From Phycisphaeraceae bacterium (lineage in GTDB: Bacteria > Planctomycetota > Phycisphaerae > Phycisphaerales > UBA1924), in contig JAJTHN010000021.1 of the NCBI GenBank assembly GCA_021297895.1, positions 17,812-81,811 of the forward strand: a stretch of DNA of 64,000 nt, in the 5' to 3' direction. Positions 11,481 to 20,835 of the stretch are shown piece after piece. A program made the position numbers and the translations under genes. The notes beneath the pieces were generated by a model, which saw only the letters and a list, made by a program, of their open reading frames with translations, was not told where the DNA came from and did not search any database. How positions within the stretch are numbered: position 1 is the first letter of the stretch; each line of letters opens with the position of its first letter.

Positions 11481-12665
11481 GTGATCATCCCCCTCGGCAC
11501 CGACCGCCCACTCCGCCACCGTCCCGTCGTCACCACGACGCTTATCGGCCTGAACGTCCTCGTCGCCATCACCCTGCTCGCCTTCAGCGTCACCAACCCC
11601 CAACTCGCAGAACGCATCCGCGACGCCGGCGCTCTCGACCCCACCGCCCCGAATCCCATCACCTTCATTTCCTACCAGTTCCTCCACGCCGGATTCTGGC
11701 ATCTGTTCGGAAACATGCTTGTCCTCTGGGCTTTCGGCCCGAACCTTGAAGATCGCCTCCGCTGGTTCGGCTTTTTGGCCTTTTACCTCGCCTCCGGCGT
11801 CATCGCCGGACTCGTTCATACGCTGCTCGAATTCAATCCGTGCATCGGCGCATCCGGCGCCGTCGCCGGCGTCACCGGCGCATCCATCATCCTCTTCCCG
11901 CGGACCAGCGTCCGCTGCTTCATCCTCTTCATCTACGTCGGCATCTTCATGCTCCCGGCGTGGTGGTTCATCGGGTTCAGCATCGCCAAAGACCTGTTCC
12001 TCACGATCACCGACCGCGCCGGAAACGTCGCCACCTGGGCCCACCTAGGCGGGTACGCCTCGGGCATCCTCGCGATGGTCATCCTCCGCCTGACCGGGCT
12101 GCTGAGCATGGAGGATTACGACCTGCTCGCCCTTATCCGCCAGCGACGCCGCCGCCGCGAGATCGAGCAGGCCGTGCGTGCGAACGACATCGCCCTGCGA
12201 CATCGCGCCGAGGCGGCGCTCTCGCCGGAAGATCAGGCCTGGGCCGCGCGGCGTGCCATGATCACATCGAGCCTCGCCGCGGGCAAAGCCCTCGACGCCG
12301 GACGAGCCTGGGCCGCGCTGGCACGCGATGCCGATGCCCTCGCTCGCCCCGATACCGAGCGTCGCCCCGTGGCGCTTTCGCCGCGGCAGCAACTGGACGT
12401 TGCCAACGCCCTTTTCGCCGCGGGCGAGCACGCATCCGCGGCCAGAGCGTACGACGCGTACGCCACGGCCTATCCGCGCGAAGGCGAGACGCCGCGAGCC
12501 CTGCTCATGCTCGCGCTCATCTCCGCCCGCCACCTCGCCGAGCCCGCCCGCGCCGCCTCGGCACTCGCCCGAGTTTCCTCGCGATTCACCGATCCCGCGC
12601 TCGATCAACTGGCCACCGAACTCGCCCGCGAGTGCGCAGGTGCCAAAGCTCCGGACCAGCCATAG
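11481..12665 (+). CDS. Rhomboid-family intramembrane serine protease with C-terminal helical repeat domain
   Basis: A 394-residue membrane protein. Helices fill residues ~17-205. HLFGN (His74/Asn78), GASGAVAG (nucleophile Ser125) and ATWAHLGGYASG (His188) form the rhomboid Ser-His dyad and oxyanion site. It should cleave membrane-anchored substrates within the bilayer. The C-terminal ~190 residues are soluble and alanine-rich, with TPR-like helix pairs (QLDVANALFAAGEHASAARAYDAYATAYP), perhaps for substrate or partner binding. I chose GTG at 11481 because the protein then begins MIIPLGTDRP, typical of the family, and because a -10-like box sits 6 nt upstream. It is divergent from citrate synthase. 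Confidence 0.88.
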   Translation: MIIPLGTDRPLRHRPVVTTTLIGLNVLVAITLLAFSVTNPQLAERIRDAGALDPTAPNPITFISYQFLHAGFWHLFGNMLVLWAFGPNLEDRLRWFGFLAFYLASGVIAGLVHTLLEFNPCIGASGAVAGVTGASIILFPRTSVRCFILFIYVGIFMLPAWWFIGFSIAKDLFLTITDRAGNVATWAHLGGYASGILAMVILRLTGLLSMEDYDLLALIRQRRRRREIEQAVRANDIALRHRAEAALSPEDQAWAARRAMITSSLAAGKALDAGRAWAALARDADALARPDTERRPVALSPRQQLDVANALFAAGEHASAARAYDAYATAYPREGETPRALLMLALISARHLAEPARAASALARVSSRFTDPALDQLATELARECAGAKAPDQP

Positions 12666-12740
12666 ACCGGCGAACCCGCCGCGCCCCGACTCGCTCCGCC
12701 GGCACCATCCGAACGAGGCCTGTCCGATCCCCACGCGGCC

Positions 12741-13298
12741 CTATTCGCCGCGCACGGCGCTGAGCACTCGCTCCGCCACGCCCCGCGCATCCAGCCCCGG
12801 CTCATCGACCCGCACGACCGCATTGGCAAGCGCGGCGTAGAGCCCGTCCCGCCGCGAGAGCAGTTCGCTCACTTCCGCCACCGGATCGCTCCCGAGCAGC
12901 GCCGGACGCTGAGCAGGGTCCGACCTTCGCAGGCGATCGGCAAGCGTCTCCGCCGATGCGCGCAGATAAACCAGCATCGCCCGACCGCTCGATCGCTCGC
13001 GTTCAAGAAGCACCCGGCTCGCGTCCCACGTCGGCGTGCCGCCTCCCAGCGCCAGCACGCCGCACGCGTCGATACTCATCCCGAGCACCCGATCCAGACT
13101 CGCGCGTTCCCGCTCGCGGAACCCGGCTTCGCCCAGCGAGCGCAGCACATCCCCCGCGCGGGCCGCGCCGCTGTCTCGCGCAAGTTCATCATCAAGATCG
13201 ACGAACACCGTCCCGAGCGCCGCCGCGACCATGGGTCCGACCGTGCTCTTGCCGCTGGCCCGCAGACCGAGCAGGATGACCCGTCGCGAGTCCGTCAT
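12741..13298 (-). CDS. aroK: Shikimate kinase
   Basis: Phosphorylates shikimate with ATP in the chorismate pathway. The 185-residue protein has the Walker A loop GLRASGKST (11-19), the shikimate-binding Asp pair DLDDE, GEAGFRERE (Arg contacts) and LALGGGT, all in family order; the C-terminal lid contains RRSDPAQRPAL. Length is typical (170-190). It is followed 48 nt upstream on the same strand by efp, so the two may share a transcript. The other chorismate gene in the window, aroC, lies 18 kb away. Confidence 0.93.
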   Translation of the reverse strand: MTDSRRVILLGLRASGKSTVGPMVAAALGTVFVDLDDELARDSGAARAGDVLRSLGEAGFRERERASLDRVLGMSIDACGVLALGGGTPTWDASRVLLERERSSGRAMLVYLRASAETLADRLRRSDPAQRPALLGSDPVAEVSELLSRRDGLYAALANAVVRVDEPGLDARGVAERVLSAVRGE

Positions 13299-13346
13299 CG
13301 CGTTCTCATCTCAACGAGGGCCTGATCGCCGCATCGGCGCGTCGGA

Positions 13347-13907
13347 TCACTCCTTGGAGCGGCTCAAGTAGCTGCCGTCCTCGGTGCTGATCCGCAGCGT
13401 CTCGCCGATGGCGATGAAGTCGGGCACACGGGTCATCAGGCCCGTCTCCATCTCGGCGTCCTTCATCACGTTGGTGACCGTCGCGTTCCGCACGCCGGGC
13501 GCGCAGTCCTTGACCTTCAGTTCCACCGACGCGGGCAGTTCCACCAGAACGGGCCGACCCTCGCTGAACAGCACGACCGTCGTCGCATTGGGGCGCAGGT
13601 ACTTGAGCGTGTCGCCCAGCACGTTCTTGCCCAGCGTGACCTGGTCGTAGTTCTCCGAGTCCATGAACACGCCGTCTTCGCCCTCGGGGTACAGGTACTC
13701 CATCGGGCGACGGTCCAGATCCACCACATCCAGATCCTCGCTCGGCTGGAAGCGCTTCTCGACCACGCCGCCGCGCTGGATGTCCTTGATCTTCAGGTTC
13801 ACGAACGACCGCAGGTTCCCGGGGTTCCGGAACTCATGCCCAACGATCACGCACAGCTTGCCATCAAGCTTCACACCAACGCCGGGACGGATGTCGATCG
13901 CCTTCAT
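13347..13907 (-). CDS. efp: Translation elongation factor P, with Asn at the usual modified-Lys position
   Basis: Helps ribosomes stalled at polyproline. The 186 residues show the three EF-P beta-barrel domains: the KOW-like N-domain, the central YLYPEGEDGVFMD segment, and the OB domain ending IGETLRISTEDGSYLSR. In the tip loop the family pattern PGKG is NPGNLRSF: residue 31 is Asn where E. coli has the beta-lysylated Lys34, and Arg follows two residues later. So the EpmAB, hypusine-like and 5-aminopentanol Lys routes do not apply directly. The ATG has GGAG 9 nt upstream. It is upstream of aroK on the same strand. Confidence 0.95.
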   Translation of the reverse strand: MKAIDIRPGVGVKLDGKLCVIVGHEFRNPGNLRSFVNLKIKDIQRGGVVEKRFQPSEDLDVVDLDRRPMEYLYPEGEDGVFMDSENYDQVTLGKNVLGDTLKYLRPNATTVVLFSEGRPVLVELPASVELKVKDCAPGVRNATVTNVMKDAEMETGLMTRVPDFIAIGETLRISTEDGSYLSRSKE

Positions 13908-14055
13908 TGTGAACGCTCCGGAATACCAATCAGATCGGGGAAAAACCAGTCAAAACCCTATCAGAACCACGCACGCCTGACGCGTGCACACGATTCTTCG
14001 CGGGGGCCAAGTTTAGGCAGCATCGACCTCGTCGGACGACGTTCGGCAACGTGCC

Positions 14056-16875
14056 TCACCACACCCGCTTCGGCGCTCCCGTCACGTCAACTTCCTCGAC
14101 CTTCTCAAGACCCAGGTCCTTCAGCGACTCGATCTGCGGCATGATCCGCTCGCGATCGCCCACCAGCACGATCAGTGCACGATCAATCCCCATCATCGGC
14201 CCCGTCATCGCGTTCAGTTCCGCCAGCGTCACGGCCGACGCCTCGCGCAGATCCGCGTTGATCGTCTCCCACGCCGAGTTCACTTCGCTCAGCGCCGCCG
14301 CGGTCGACACCACGCCCTCAAGGGTCTCGAGGCGCTGGATCGTCTCGGCCCGATAAGTCTGCCGCGCTTTGCCCAGTTCGCCCTCGCTGATGTCGCCTCG
14401 CTCACCCGCTAGGCGCCGCAACTCCACGACGAACTCTCGCAGGGCCGCGCCGGTCACGGGCGTCTGCACATCGCTGCTGGCCGTGAAGTAGCCCGTCCGC
14501 GCGTCCATGACGAATCGTGACCCGGCCCCGTACGTGAAGCCGTTCTTCTCGCGAAGGTTCTGGTTGAGTCGGCTCGTGAACGATCCGCCGAGAATGATGT
14601 TCGCCAGGCGGCGCTCCACGCGGGACGCATCACCAAACGCCGCGCCCGGGCTGTACACGCGGATCGTCGTCTGCACCGCATCGGGACGATTGACCACCAG
14701 CACCTGCGGCCCGCCGCCCACGCGCTGCGCCGGCTCGATGTTCGCTTCAATCGCCGCACGCACGGTCTCCTGCTCCTTGGTCATCGCCGGGCCATCAGCG
14801 CTCCAGCCGCCGATCGCCGCCTCGAGCATCGTCCGTGCCTGATCCGCGCTCATGCCGCCGGCCATCAGCACCACCGCACGATCGGGACGCAGCGTGCCGC
14901 GTGCGTGCTCGCCGATCGTCTCGAGCGTCAACGCGTCGACCGTGTGGACCGTGCCGCTCGCCGGCCAGGCATATGCCGATGCGTCGCCGTAGAGGTTCCG
15001 CATCCCGACCCGCGCCGCGATCACCGCGGGTTCATCGAGCGACTGGCGGATGCCCTCGATGGCGATGGCTTTGACCCGTTCGAACTCGTCCTGTTGCAAT
15101 CGCGGTGTGCGGATCACCTCGCCCCAGAGCTCCAGCGCGCGGCCGAAGTTCCGCTCGATTCCCGACACGCTCACCGAAAGCGACGTCAGGTCGCCGCCCG
15201 CCCGAGCGCTGGCTCCGAGCGCCTGCATCTGCTGCGAGAACTCCGCCGCGCTCAGGCGCGCCGTGCCCTCGTTGAGCATGTCCGCCAGCAGCGATGTGCG
15301 CCCGCTGAACTTCGGCGCATCCATCGGCCCGCCATCGGAGACCACCAGCGTCGCCGACGCGAGCCCCGCCCCGGCTCGCTCCCAGTACTTCACGCGCACG
15401 CCGTTGCTCAGCGTCATCTCCGTCGGCGCTGGCACCGTAAAGCCCGTCCCCTCCGACTTTGCCAGCGTGCTCGGCAGGCTCTCCGGCTTGACATCCCGCG
15501 GCGAATCGCCCGCTCCCGGCGTCGCCGCCTCGGCCGGCAACACGCGGATCGTCGCGCGATGCCGCGGCTCGCTCGCGGTCCCGAACATCGCTCGGGCCGC
15601 CTTGGTCACACCCGCCGGCGTCGCGTTTCGCGAGCGATCCAGATCATCCTTCAGCGCATCGGCCTTGCCGAAGGCCATGAGGTACTCGTTGATCTTGTCC
15701 GCCCGGGCCGCGATCGACTGCAGCGATGAGAGCATGCCCACCTCGATGCTCATCGCCCGCTGCCGCACTTCGGCATCCGTCGGCCCGCTTTCGCTGAGCC
15801 GAAACAACTCCTCGTCGATCGCCTTCTCCACGCTCGACAGATCCGCGTCGGGCTTGACCATGGCCTCGATGATCAGCAGCGATCCCAGGCGTGCCCCCGC
15901 GACTCCCGCGCTCACTTCGACACACGTCTGGTCGCGCACAACAAGCCGCTCGTACAGCCGTCCGGCCTGCCCGTCGCCCAGGATCATCGCCGCGATGTTC
16001 GCCTCCGCATCACCCGTGCGATACAGCCCCGGCGCGTGGTACACATACATGACCTTGCGCAACTGCACTTTGTCGAGCATGTTCAGCACCGCGGGCCGAT
16101 CCAGCGTCGGGATCAACTCCGCCGGCACTTTGGGCAGCACCGGCGCGCTCGCCCGCGGCAGGGTGCCGAAAAGATCCTTGATCAGCCCCTTCGTCGGCTC
16201 CGGGTCAAAGTCCCCCGCAACGACCAGCGTCGCGTTCGTCGGCGTGTAGAACGACGCGAAGAAGTCCTGCACATCCAGCACCGTCGCCGCCTGAAGATCC
16301 TCGTGAGTGCCATAGACCGCGTTGTGGTACGGATGGTCCTTCGGGTACATCAGCCGGTACATCGCCTCGTACGCGCGGCCGTACGGCGTGTTCTCAACGT
16401 TCTGCCGAATCTCGTTGCGCACAACGTCGCGTTGGCGGTCGAGCTTCTCCTGCGTCATCGTCGCGCCGAGCGCTTCCAACCTGTCGGCGTCCAGCCACAG
16501 CAGCGTCGGCAGCAGCTCCGCCGGGCCGGTGCTGAAGTAGTTCGTGCGATCAAGGCTCGTGCTGGCGTTGTTGCTCCCGCCGCCGGCTTCCATCAGGTTG
16601 TCAAAGTCGCTCCCCGGCACGCGAGCGGTGCCCATGAACATCAGGTGCTCGAACAGGTGCGCAAAGCCGCTCCGCCCCTCCGGCTCGTTGGCCGCGCCGA
16701 CCTTGTACCACAGGTTCACGCTCACGACCGGAAGCGCCGCATCTCGGTGCAGCACGACCGTCATGCCGTTGTCCAAAGTCATCACTTCGGACTGCAGGCT
16801 CTGAGCGCCGGCAAGAGTACAGAGCGAAAGAACCAGCGCCGCCGGGGCGCACATCGGGAGCATGTCTTTGAACAT
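14056..16875 (-). CDS. Secreted M16 (insulinase/pitrilysin) family zinc metallopeptidase, two-domain form
   Basis: A 939-residue protein with a signal peptide (APAALVLSLCTLAGAQS). The N-terminal half carries the inverted zinc motif HLFEH (73-77) and the third ligand Glu155 (VVRNEIRQ), as in active M16 subunits; the spacing of ~78 residues is normal. The second half repeats the M16 fold without a zinc site (from ~485, MTLSNGVRVKYWERAGAG), as in the inactive partner domain of fused proteases. It should degrade peptides in the periplasm or outside the cell. No ribosome binding site precedes the ATG; instead TAGCAT lies 6 nt upstream, suggesting a leaderless mRNA. tpiA lies 88 nt upstream on the same strand. 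Confidence 0.92.
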   Translation of the reverse strand: MFKDMLPMCAPAALVLSLCTLAGAQSLQSEVMTLDNGMTVVLHRDAALPVVSVNLWYKVGAANEPEGRSGFAHLFEHLMFMGTARVPGSDFDNLMEAGGGSNNASTSLDRTNYFSTGPAELLPTLLWLDADRLEALGATMTQEKLDRQRDVVRNEIRQNVENTPYGRAYEAMYRLMYPKDHPYHNAVYGTHEDLQAATVLDVQDFFASFYTPTNATLVVAGDFDPEPTKGLIKDLFGTLPRASAPVLPKVPAELIPTLDRPAVLNMLDKVQLRKVMYVYHAPGLYRTGDAEANIAAMILGDGQAGRLYERLVVRDQTCVEVSAGVAGARLGSLLIIEAMVKPDADLSSVEKAIDEELFRLSESGPTDAEVRQRAMSIEVGMLSSLQSIAARADKINEYLMAFGKADALKDDLDRSRNATPAGVTKAARAMFGTASEPRHRATIRVLPAEAATPGAGDSPRDVKPESLPSTLAKSEGTGFTVPAPTEMTLSNGVRVKYWERAGAGLASATLVVSDGGPMDAPKFSGRTSLLADMLNEGTARLSAAEFSQQMQALGASARAGGDLTSLSVSVSGIERNFGRALELWGEVIRTPRLQQDEFERVKAIAIEGIRQSLDEPAVIAARVGMRNLYGDASAYAWPASGTVHTVDALTLETIGEHARGTLRPDRAVVLMAGGMSADQARTMLEAAIGGWSADGPAMTKEQETVRAAIEANIEPAQRVGGGPQVLVVNRPDAVQTTIRVYSPGAAFGDASRVERRLANIILGGSFTSRLNQNLREKNGFTYGAGSRFVMDARTGYFTASSDVQTPVTGAALREFVVELRRLAGERGDISEGELGKARQTYRAETIQRLETLEGVVSTAAALSEVNSAWETINADLREASAVTLAELNAMTGPMMGIDRALIVLVGDRERIMPQIESLKDLGLEKVEEVDVTGAPKRVW

Positions 16876-16881
16876 GCCGCC

Positions 16882-16887
16882 ATGCTA
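16882..16887 (-). promoter_or_regulatory. Candidate -10 box of a leaderless M16 peptidase mRNA
   Basis: On the minus strand TAGCAT-GGCGGC-ATG: a -10-like hexamer 6 nt before the start codon and no ribosome binding site. The 6-nt spacer is identical to the one before tpiA. Confidence 0.45.
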
Positions 16888-16963
16888 CCCGTGCGCATAG
16901 CACAAAGCGCCGCGGCGATCGCCCGCGTGACAATTCCCGCGATTGGGTTGAGTCGGATCTCGC

Positions 16964-17731
16964 TCAGCCGCCCGCGGCCTTGCAGATCGCCACAAAGTCA
17001 TCGGGCTTGAGGCTCGCGCCGCCGACCAGCGCACCGTCGACCTCCGGCTGCTTCATCAACTCCGCGGCGTTCGCCGCGGTCACGCTGCCGCCGTACTGAA
17101 TACGGATCTTCGCCGCGGCGTCGTTCCCGAACAGGTCCGCCAGCACCGCGCGGATATGCGAATGCGCATTCTGCGCATCGGCCGGCGTCGCCGTCTTGCC
17201 CGTGCCGATGGCCCACACCGGCTCGTACGCGATGACCAGCCGATCCAGATGCGCCGCCGTCACCCCGCGAAGCCCCGCCCGCAACTGCCGCTCGTTGATG
17301 TGGTCGGTCTCGTTCACCTCGCGCTGGTGCAGCGTTTCGCCCACGCACAGCGTGCAGATCAGCCCGCCGTTCAGCGCCGCGAGCGTCTTCATGTTGATCA
17401 GATCGTCCCCCTCGTGCAGCACGTGCCGGCGCTCGCTGTGCCCCGTCAGCACCGCGCGGCAGCCGACATCCTTGAGCATCGCAACCGACACCTCGCCCGT
17501 AAACGCACCCTTCTCCGCGTGATACACGTCCTGGGCGCCGAGGATCACCTGGCTGCCGGTCGCGCACAGCGCCTCGCTGATCAGCGGCAGATACGGAAAC
17601 GGCGGGTAAATCGCCACCTCCGACTTGGTTCCGGTGCTCACGCCCGCTGCGACGGCCTTGGCCAGCGCCAGACCCGCCGCCCGATCCGTGTTCATCTTCC
17701 AGTTGCCGCCGATAATGGGAGTTCGCGTCAT
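16964..17731 (-). CDS. tpiA: Triosephosphate isomerase
   Basis: Interconverts dihydroxyacetone phosphate and glyceraldehyde 3-phosphate in glycolysis and gluconeogenesis. The 255-residue length is normal. Catalytic residues are visible: Lys12 (GGNWKMN), His98 (TGHSERR) and Glu170 (AYEPVWAIGTGK), with phosphate-binding IQYGGSV and GALVGGASL near the end. The start codon has no ribosome binding site but has TACTGT 6 nt upstream. It lies between the M16 gene (same strand) and the divergent PDZ gene. Confidence 0.97.
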   Translation of the reverse strand: MTRTPIIGGNWKMNTDRAAGLALAKAVAAGVSTGTKSEVAIYPPFPYLPLISEALCATGSQVILGAQDVYHAEKGAFTGEVSVAMLKDVGCRAVLTGHSERRHVLHEGDDLINMKTLAALNGGLICTLCVGETLHQREVNETDHINERQLRAGLRGVTAAHLDRLVIAYEPVWAIGTGKTATPADAQNAHSHIRAVLADLFGNDAAAKIRIQYGGSVTAANAAELMKQPEVDGALVGGASLKPDDFVAICKAAGG

Positions 17732-17737
17732 GCCGCC

Positions 17738-17743
17738 ACAGTA
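17738..17743 (-). promoter_or_regulatory. Candidate -10 box of a leaderless tpiA mRNA
   Basis: The minus strand reads TACTGT-GGCGGC-ATG, with the hexamer 6 nt before the tpiA start and no Shine-Dalgarno sequence. Confidence 0.45.
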
Positions 17744-17842
17744 GCGGGTGCGATCCTCGTCGTTCGACGCTGCGGCACCGCGGGACAGGCACGTTTCGTA
17801 AAAACCCTCAGAGCCCGAGCCTTGTTCGGATCTTGTATGGAT

Positions 17843-17917
17843 CTCAGATCGATTCTGAGCGTTCGCACGGAGTTCTCAGTTCAAGCACCCAAGAAACAGA
17901 CTGCGAGTCTGTTTTTC
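17843..17917 (+). promoter_or_regulatory. Possible attenuator-like leader upstream of the PDZ protein gene
   Basis: Two hairpins lie upstream of the PDZ gene. CTCAGA/TCTGAG (17843-17848, 17854-17859) comes first. AAACAGACT/AGTCTGTTT (9-bp arms, 3-nt loop, 17895-17915) follows and runs into a T-tract, TTTTT, the form of an intrinsic terminator. A CTCAG at 17875-17879 could pair with the 3' arm of the first hairpin instead. The terminator faces toward the gene 55 nt ahead, so it may act as a leader terminator. Confidence 0.4.
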
Positions 17918-17970
17918 CCACGTCGATCCTCGCCAACCTTCCGTCAACCCGGCGGTACACTGATGGAACT

Positions 17971-19176
17971 GTGAAGTCCTGCATCTCGATTCTGACGGCT
18001 CTTGCTGTGTCCGCCGCGGCGTTTGGCGCATCGCCGTTGCCCGATGCGGCGCCGGTGTCGCTCGATGCGCTCATCGCGCAACTCGGCAGCTCGGACTTCG
18101 CCTCACGCGAGGCGGCGCACGCGCGGCTGGAGGCGCGGACCGACCTGACCCTGACGGATGTTCAGGCGCGACTGAGTGATCCGGGACTGAACGCCGAGGC
18201 CAAGACTCGGCTTCTGGCGGTGGCCAAAGAGATTTTCATGCGAACACCGCGCGCGGCCATCGGCGTGCGATTCGGCGGGGGCTTTGGTGCCCCGGCGGGC
18301 AGCAGGCCCAACACGGTGCAGGACGTGATCGCCGGTTTTCCGGCCCTGGGCGTTCTGCAGCCGGGTGACGCAATCGTCGCGATCGACGGCGTCTCCGTCG
18401 GGCAGGACTTCGGCATGGGCACGGGCATGAGCAGCAGTGTCCGACCGCAGATCGTCAGCCGCGACCCGGGCGATGTCGTCGACATGCAGGTCTGGCGCAA
18501 CGGCGAACTGCTGGACCTTCGCGTTCCGCTCGGTAAGTTCGCGGATCTTCGCGGCGGGCCGAACAGTCTCTCGCCGGACGACTACGAGCAGGCCTGGCGC
18601 GTCCGCCGCGCCGCGATGCAGGCCGCGGCCCGGGGCGGGCCTTCGCAGCAGACGCCCGCGGGTTTCGAGCAGATCCGCGCGAGCATGTCCATGATCAACG
18701 ATGGCCTGGCGGCGGCGCGCAGCATGGGCTGGCGATCGAGCCAGACCATGACCCGCGGCGATGTGCTGGCGGGCGGCCAACCCGGCATGGGCAACGCGGG
18801 GTTGCGCAGCGGGATGGTGGACCAACAGGCCAGCCGCGTCTGGAGCGATAACGGTGGGGGCCAGCGTCTTGCTGGCGGCCGCGTGGCGATCCAGATCGGA
18901 CCGGGCGGGCAGGTGGTGGGGGGGCAGCGACTCGATGGCCGCGTGGCGGGCGGGCAGGTGCTCATCGAGCCGCGGCTTCAGAACATCAATCCCGTGGTCG
19001 ACCCGTTGACCCTGCAGTTGGAGGCGTTGCGCATGCAGGAGCGGATGTTCGTGGACATGCTCCGCGACGCCGACCTTCCGCCGGAGGTCGCCAAGGCGAT
19101 CCAGCAGAATCTCGATGCGGCGCGGCGTGAGGCTCATGAATTGGAGTTGCAGATCCGCCGACGCCAGCAGCCTTGA
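17971..19176 (+). CDS. Exported PDZ-domain protein
   Basis: A 401-residue protein beginning at GTG with a signal peptide (ISILTALAVSAAAFGAS). Residues ~25-85 are a helical segment with a HEAT-like look (SDFASREAAHARLEARTD). Residues ~90-185 form a PDZ domain: AAIGVRFGG..., the carboxylate-binding-like loop, VLQPGDAIVAIDGVSV and VVDMQVWRNGELLDLRVPL. A Gly/Gln-rich linker with short repeats (GQRLAGGRVAIQIG, GQRLDGRVAGGQVLIE) leads to a C-terminal coiled coil (QLEALRMQERMFVDMLRD...). No protease domain is present, so it is probably a scaffold or periplasmic adaptor. The GTG has TACACT 9 nt upstream and only a weak ribosome binding site. Function unknown. Confidence 0.78.
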   Translation: MKSCISILTALAVSAAAFGASPLPDAAPVSLDALIAQLGSSDFASREAAHARLEARTDLTLTDVQARLSDPGLNAEAKTRLLAVAKEIFMRTPRAAIGVRFGGGFGAPAGSRPNTVQDVIAGFPALGVLQPGDAIVAIDGVSVGQDFGMGTGMSSSVRPQIVSRDPGDVVDMQVWRNGELLDLRVPLGKFADLRGGPNSLSPDDYEQAWRVRRAAMQAAARGGPSQQTPAGFEQIRASMSMINDGLAAARSMGWRSSQTMTRGDVLAGGQPGMGNAGLRSGMVDQQASRVWSDNGGGQRLAGGRVAIQIGPGGQVVGGQRLDGRVAGGQVLIEPRLQNINPVVDPLTLQLEALRMQERMFVDMLRDADLPPEVAKAIQQNLDAARREAHELELQIRRRQQP

Positions 19177-19334
19177 TCGAGAAATTGGGTCTTTGGGGCG
19201 GCGGGGCGTTCCGGTCCCCGGCGGTTCGGGCCACCTATACTCCCCCCCTTGATGCGGCGCTCCCGAGAATTCGGGTGTGTGCGGGCCCGTCGGTCCGTGA
19301 TTGCCGCGGCGAGTGAACTGTGCAGGAGTCAGCC

Positions 19335-19877
19335 TTGTCCGACCTGATTGTTCCGCTTGTGCTGGGTGTGACATGGTGGCAGATGCTGCTGACCATGGGG
19401 TTTCTGATCGTCAGCATCATCATGATCCTGGTCGTGCTGGTGCAGAAGCCGCAGGGCGGCGGGCTGGCCGGTGCGTTCGGTTCAGGCGCGGGTTCGGGCC
19501 AGACGGTCTTCGGCTCGCGAACGGGTGATGCGCTGACGATCGCGACGATCTCGGTGTTTGTAGTCTTTATCGTCTCGGCGATGGCGATGACGATCTTGTC
19601 GCGTCCCGTTGCGCCGACGCCGGTGCCCACCGAAGTGAACAACGCGGCACCGGTCGACGGCACGGCCACGCCGGCAACGGCCCCCGCGACGGCCACGCCC
19701 ACGACCCCCGCCCCTGCGCAGCCCGCTGGTGCGACCGGCCTGCCCGCGACGACGACGGCCGTTCCCGCCGCGCCGGTGACCCCGGCGCCCGCGGCGCCGA
19801 CGACGCCCGACAACGCGGCTCCCGCTCCGGCTCCCGCTCCGGCCCCCGCTCCGGCTCCCGCTCCGGCTCAGCCCTGA
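19335..19877 (+). CDS. secG: Preprotein translocase subunit SecG with long Pro/Ala tail
   Basis: Two hydrophobic helices (LLTMGFLIVSIIMILVVLVQ and IATISVFVVFIVSAMAMTIL) flank the conserved QKPQGGGLAGAFG and GQTVFGSR segment, which defines SecG, the accessory subunit of SecYEG. The start is TTG at 19335, preceded by AGGAG at 6 nt; the more upstream GTG overlaps this ribosome binding site. The family is ~75-130 residues; here a 90-residue Pro/Ala/Thr tail extends it to 180, ending in (PA)n. yicC follows 37 nt downstream on the same strand. Confidence 0.92.
   Translation: MSDLIVPLVLGVTWWQMLLTMGFLIVSIIMILVVLVQKPQGGGLAGAFGSGAGSGQTVFGSRTGDALTIATISVFVVFIVSAMAMTILSRPVAPTPVPTEVNNAAPVDGTATPATAPATATPTTPAPAQPAGATGLPATTTAVPAAPVTPAPAAPTTPDNAAPAPAPAPAPAPAPAPAQP
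19818..19869 (+). repeat. 12-bp in-gene tandem repeat encoding the (Pro-Ala)n tail of SecG
   Basis: Near-perfect copies of gctcccgctccg repeat about four times at the end of secG. The change ccc/ccg is silent, so the array is in frame and probably varies in length between strains. Confidence 0.8.
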
Positions 19878-19914
19878 GGACAGGTCCCGTCGCCCTTCTT
19901 GATCGGAGGATGCG

Positions 19915-20835
19915 TTGATTCGCAGCATGACCGGCTTCGGCGAGGCGTCGGGTACATTCGAGGGAACGCACTACTTCCTCGAGGTCCGGTCGCTCAACAA
20001 CCGCTACTTCAAGGCCACGATCCGTCTTCCCGATGTTTTTCAGGGCCTTGAGGCCGAGATCGAGGCGGCACTGCGCCGTCGCATCGCCCGCGGCTCCATC
20101 ACCGTCGTGGCGACGTGTACGGACGAGTCCGCGGACGCGGCGTACAGCGTGAATCACCGTGCGCTCTCGTCGTACATCGAGCAGGTGCTGCGTACGCCGC
20201 AGGTTGCCTCGGGGCAGGTTCGGTTGGACCTCGGCCCGCTGCTGAGCCTTCCCGGCGTGCTGCAGCAGCCGAGCAACGAAGAGTCCCGACTTGTCAAGGC
20301 CCGCGCCGCGTACACGACGTTGCTGGACAAGGCGGTCGACGGAATGCTCGCCATGCGTGCGCGAGAGGGGCAGGCGCTGCTGAAGGATCTCATCGCCCAG
20401 CGGGATGTCATCGCCGAGCAGCTCGAAACGGTGCGGGAGCGGTCGCCGCAGGTTGTGCAGGAGTATGAACTGCGGCTCAAGGGCCGAATCGAGATGATGA
20501 TCAAGGACGCGGAGTTGAAGCTCCAGCCGGTGGACCTGATCCGAGAGATCGCGGTGTACGCCGAGCGTTCGGACATCAGCGAGGAGATCATGCGGCTCGG
20601 CGAGCACATTCGCCAGTACACCGAGATGATCACCGGCACCGGCGGTCACGCGCCCAAGCCGGGCGAGGCGGGCGATCGGCCCGTCGGGCGCACGCTGGAC
20701 TTCCTGGCCCAGGAGATGCTCCGCGAGGCGAACACGATGGCCAGCAAGTCGGCCGACAGCGTGATCAGCCGGTGCATTGTTGAGGTCAAGGGCGCGATCG
20801 ACCGGATCAAGGAACAGGTGCAGAACGTCGAGTGA
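19915..20835 (+). CDS. yicC: YicC-family endoribonuclease
   Basis: A 306-residue protein with the conserved start MTGFGEA, the [18 protein letters not shown] segment, and the C-terminal [22 protein letters not shown], all hallmarks of YicC/YloC (family length ~290). Members are endoribonucleases linked to small-RNA and RNA turnover. The TTG start has a strong GGAGG 5 nt upstream; the next ATG would remove the first three residues of the conserved start. Its stop overlaps the next gene by 4 nt. Confidence 0.93.
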   Translation: MIRSMTGFGEASGTFEGTHYFLEVRSLNNRYFKATIRLPDVFQGLEAEIEAALRRRIARGSITVVATCTDESADAAYSVNHRALSSYIEQVLRTPQVASGQVRLDLGPLLSLPGVLQQPSNEESRLVKARAAYTTLLDKAVDGMLAMRAREGQALLKDLIAQRDVIAEQLETVRERSPQVVQEYELRLKGRIEMMIKDAELKLQPVDLIREIAVYAERSDISEEIMRLGEHIRQYTEMITGTGGHAPKPGEAGDRPVGRTLDFLAQEMLREANTMASKSADSVISRCIVEVKGAIDRIKEQVQNVE

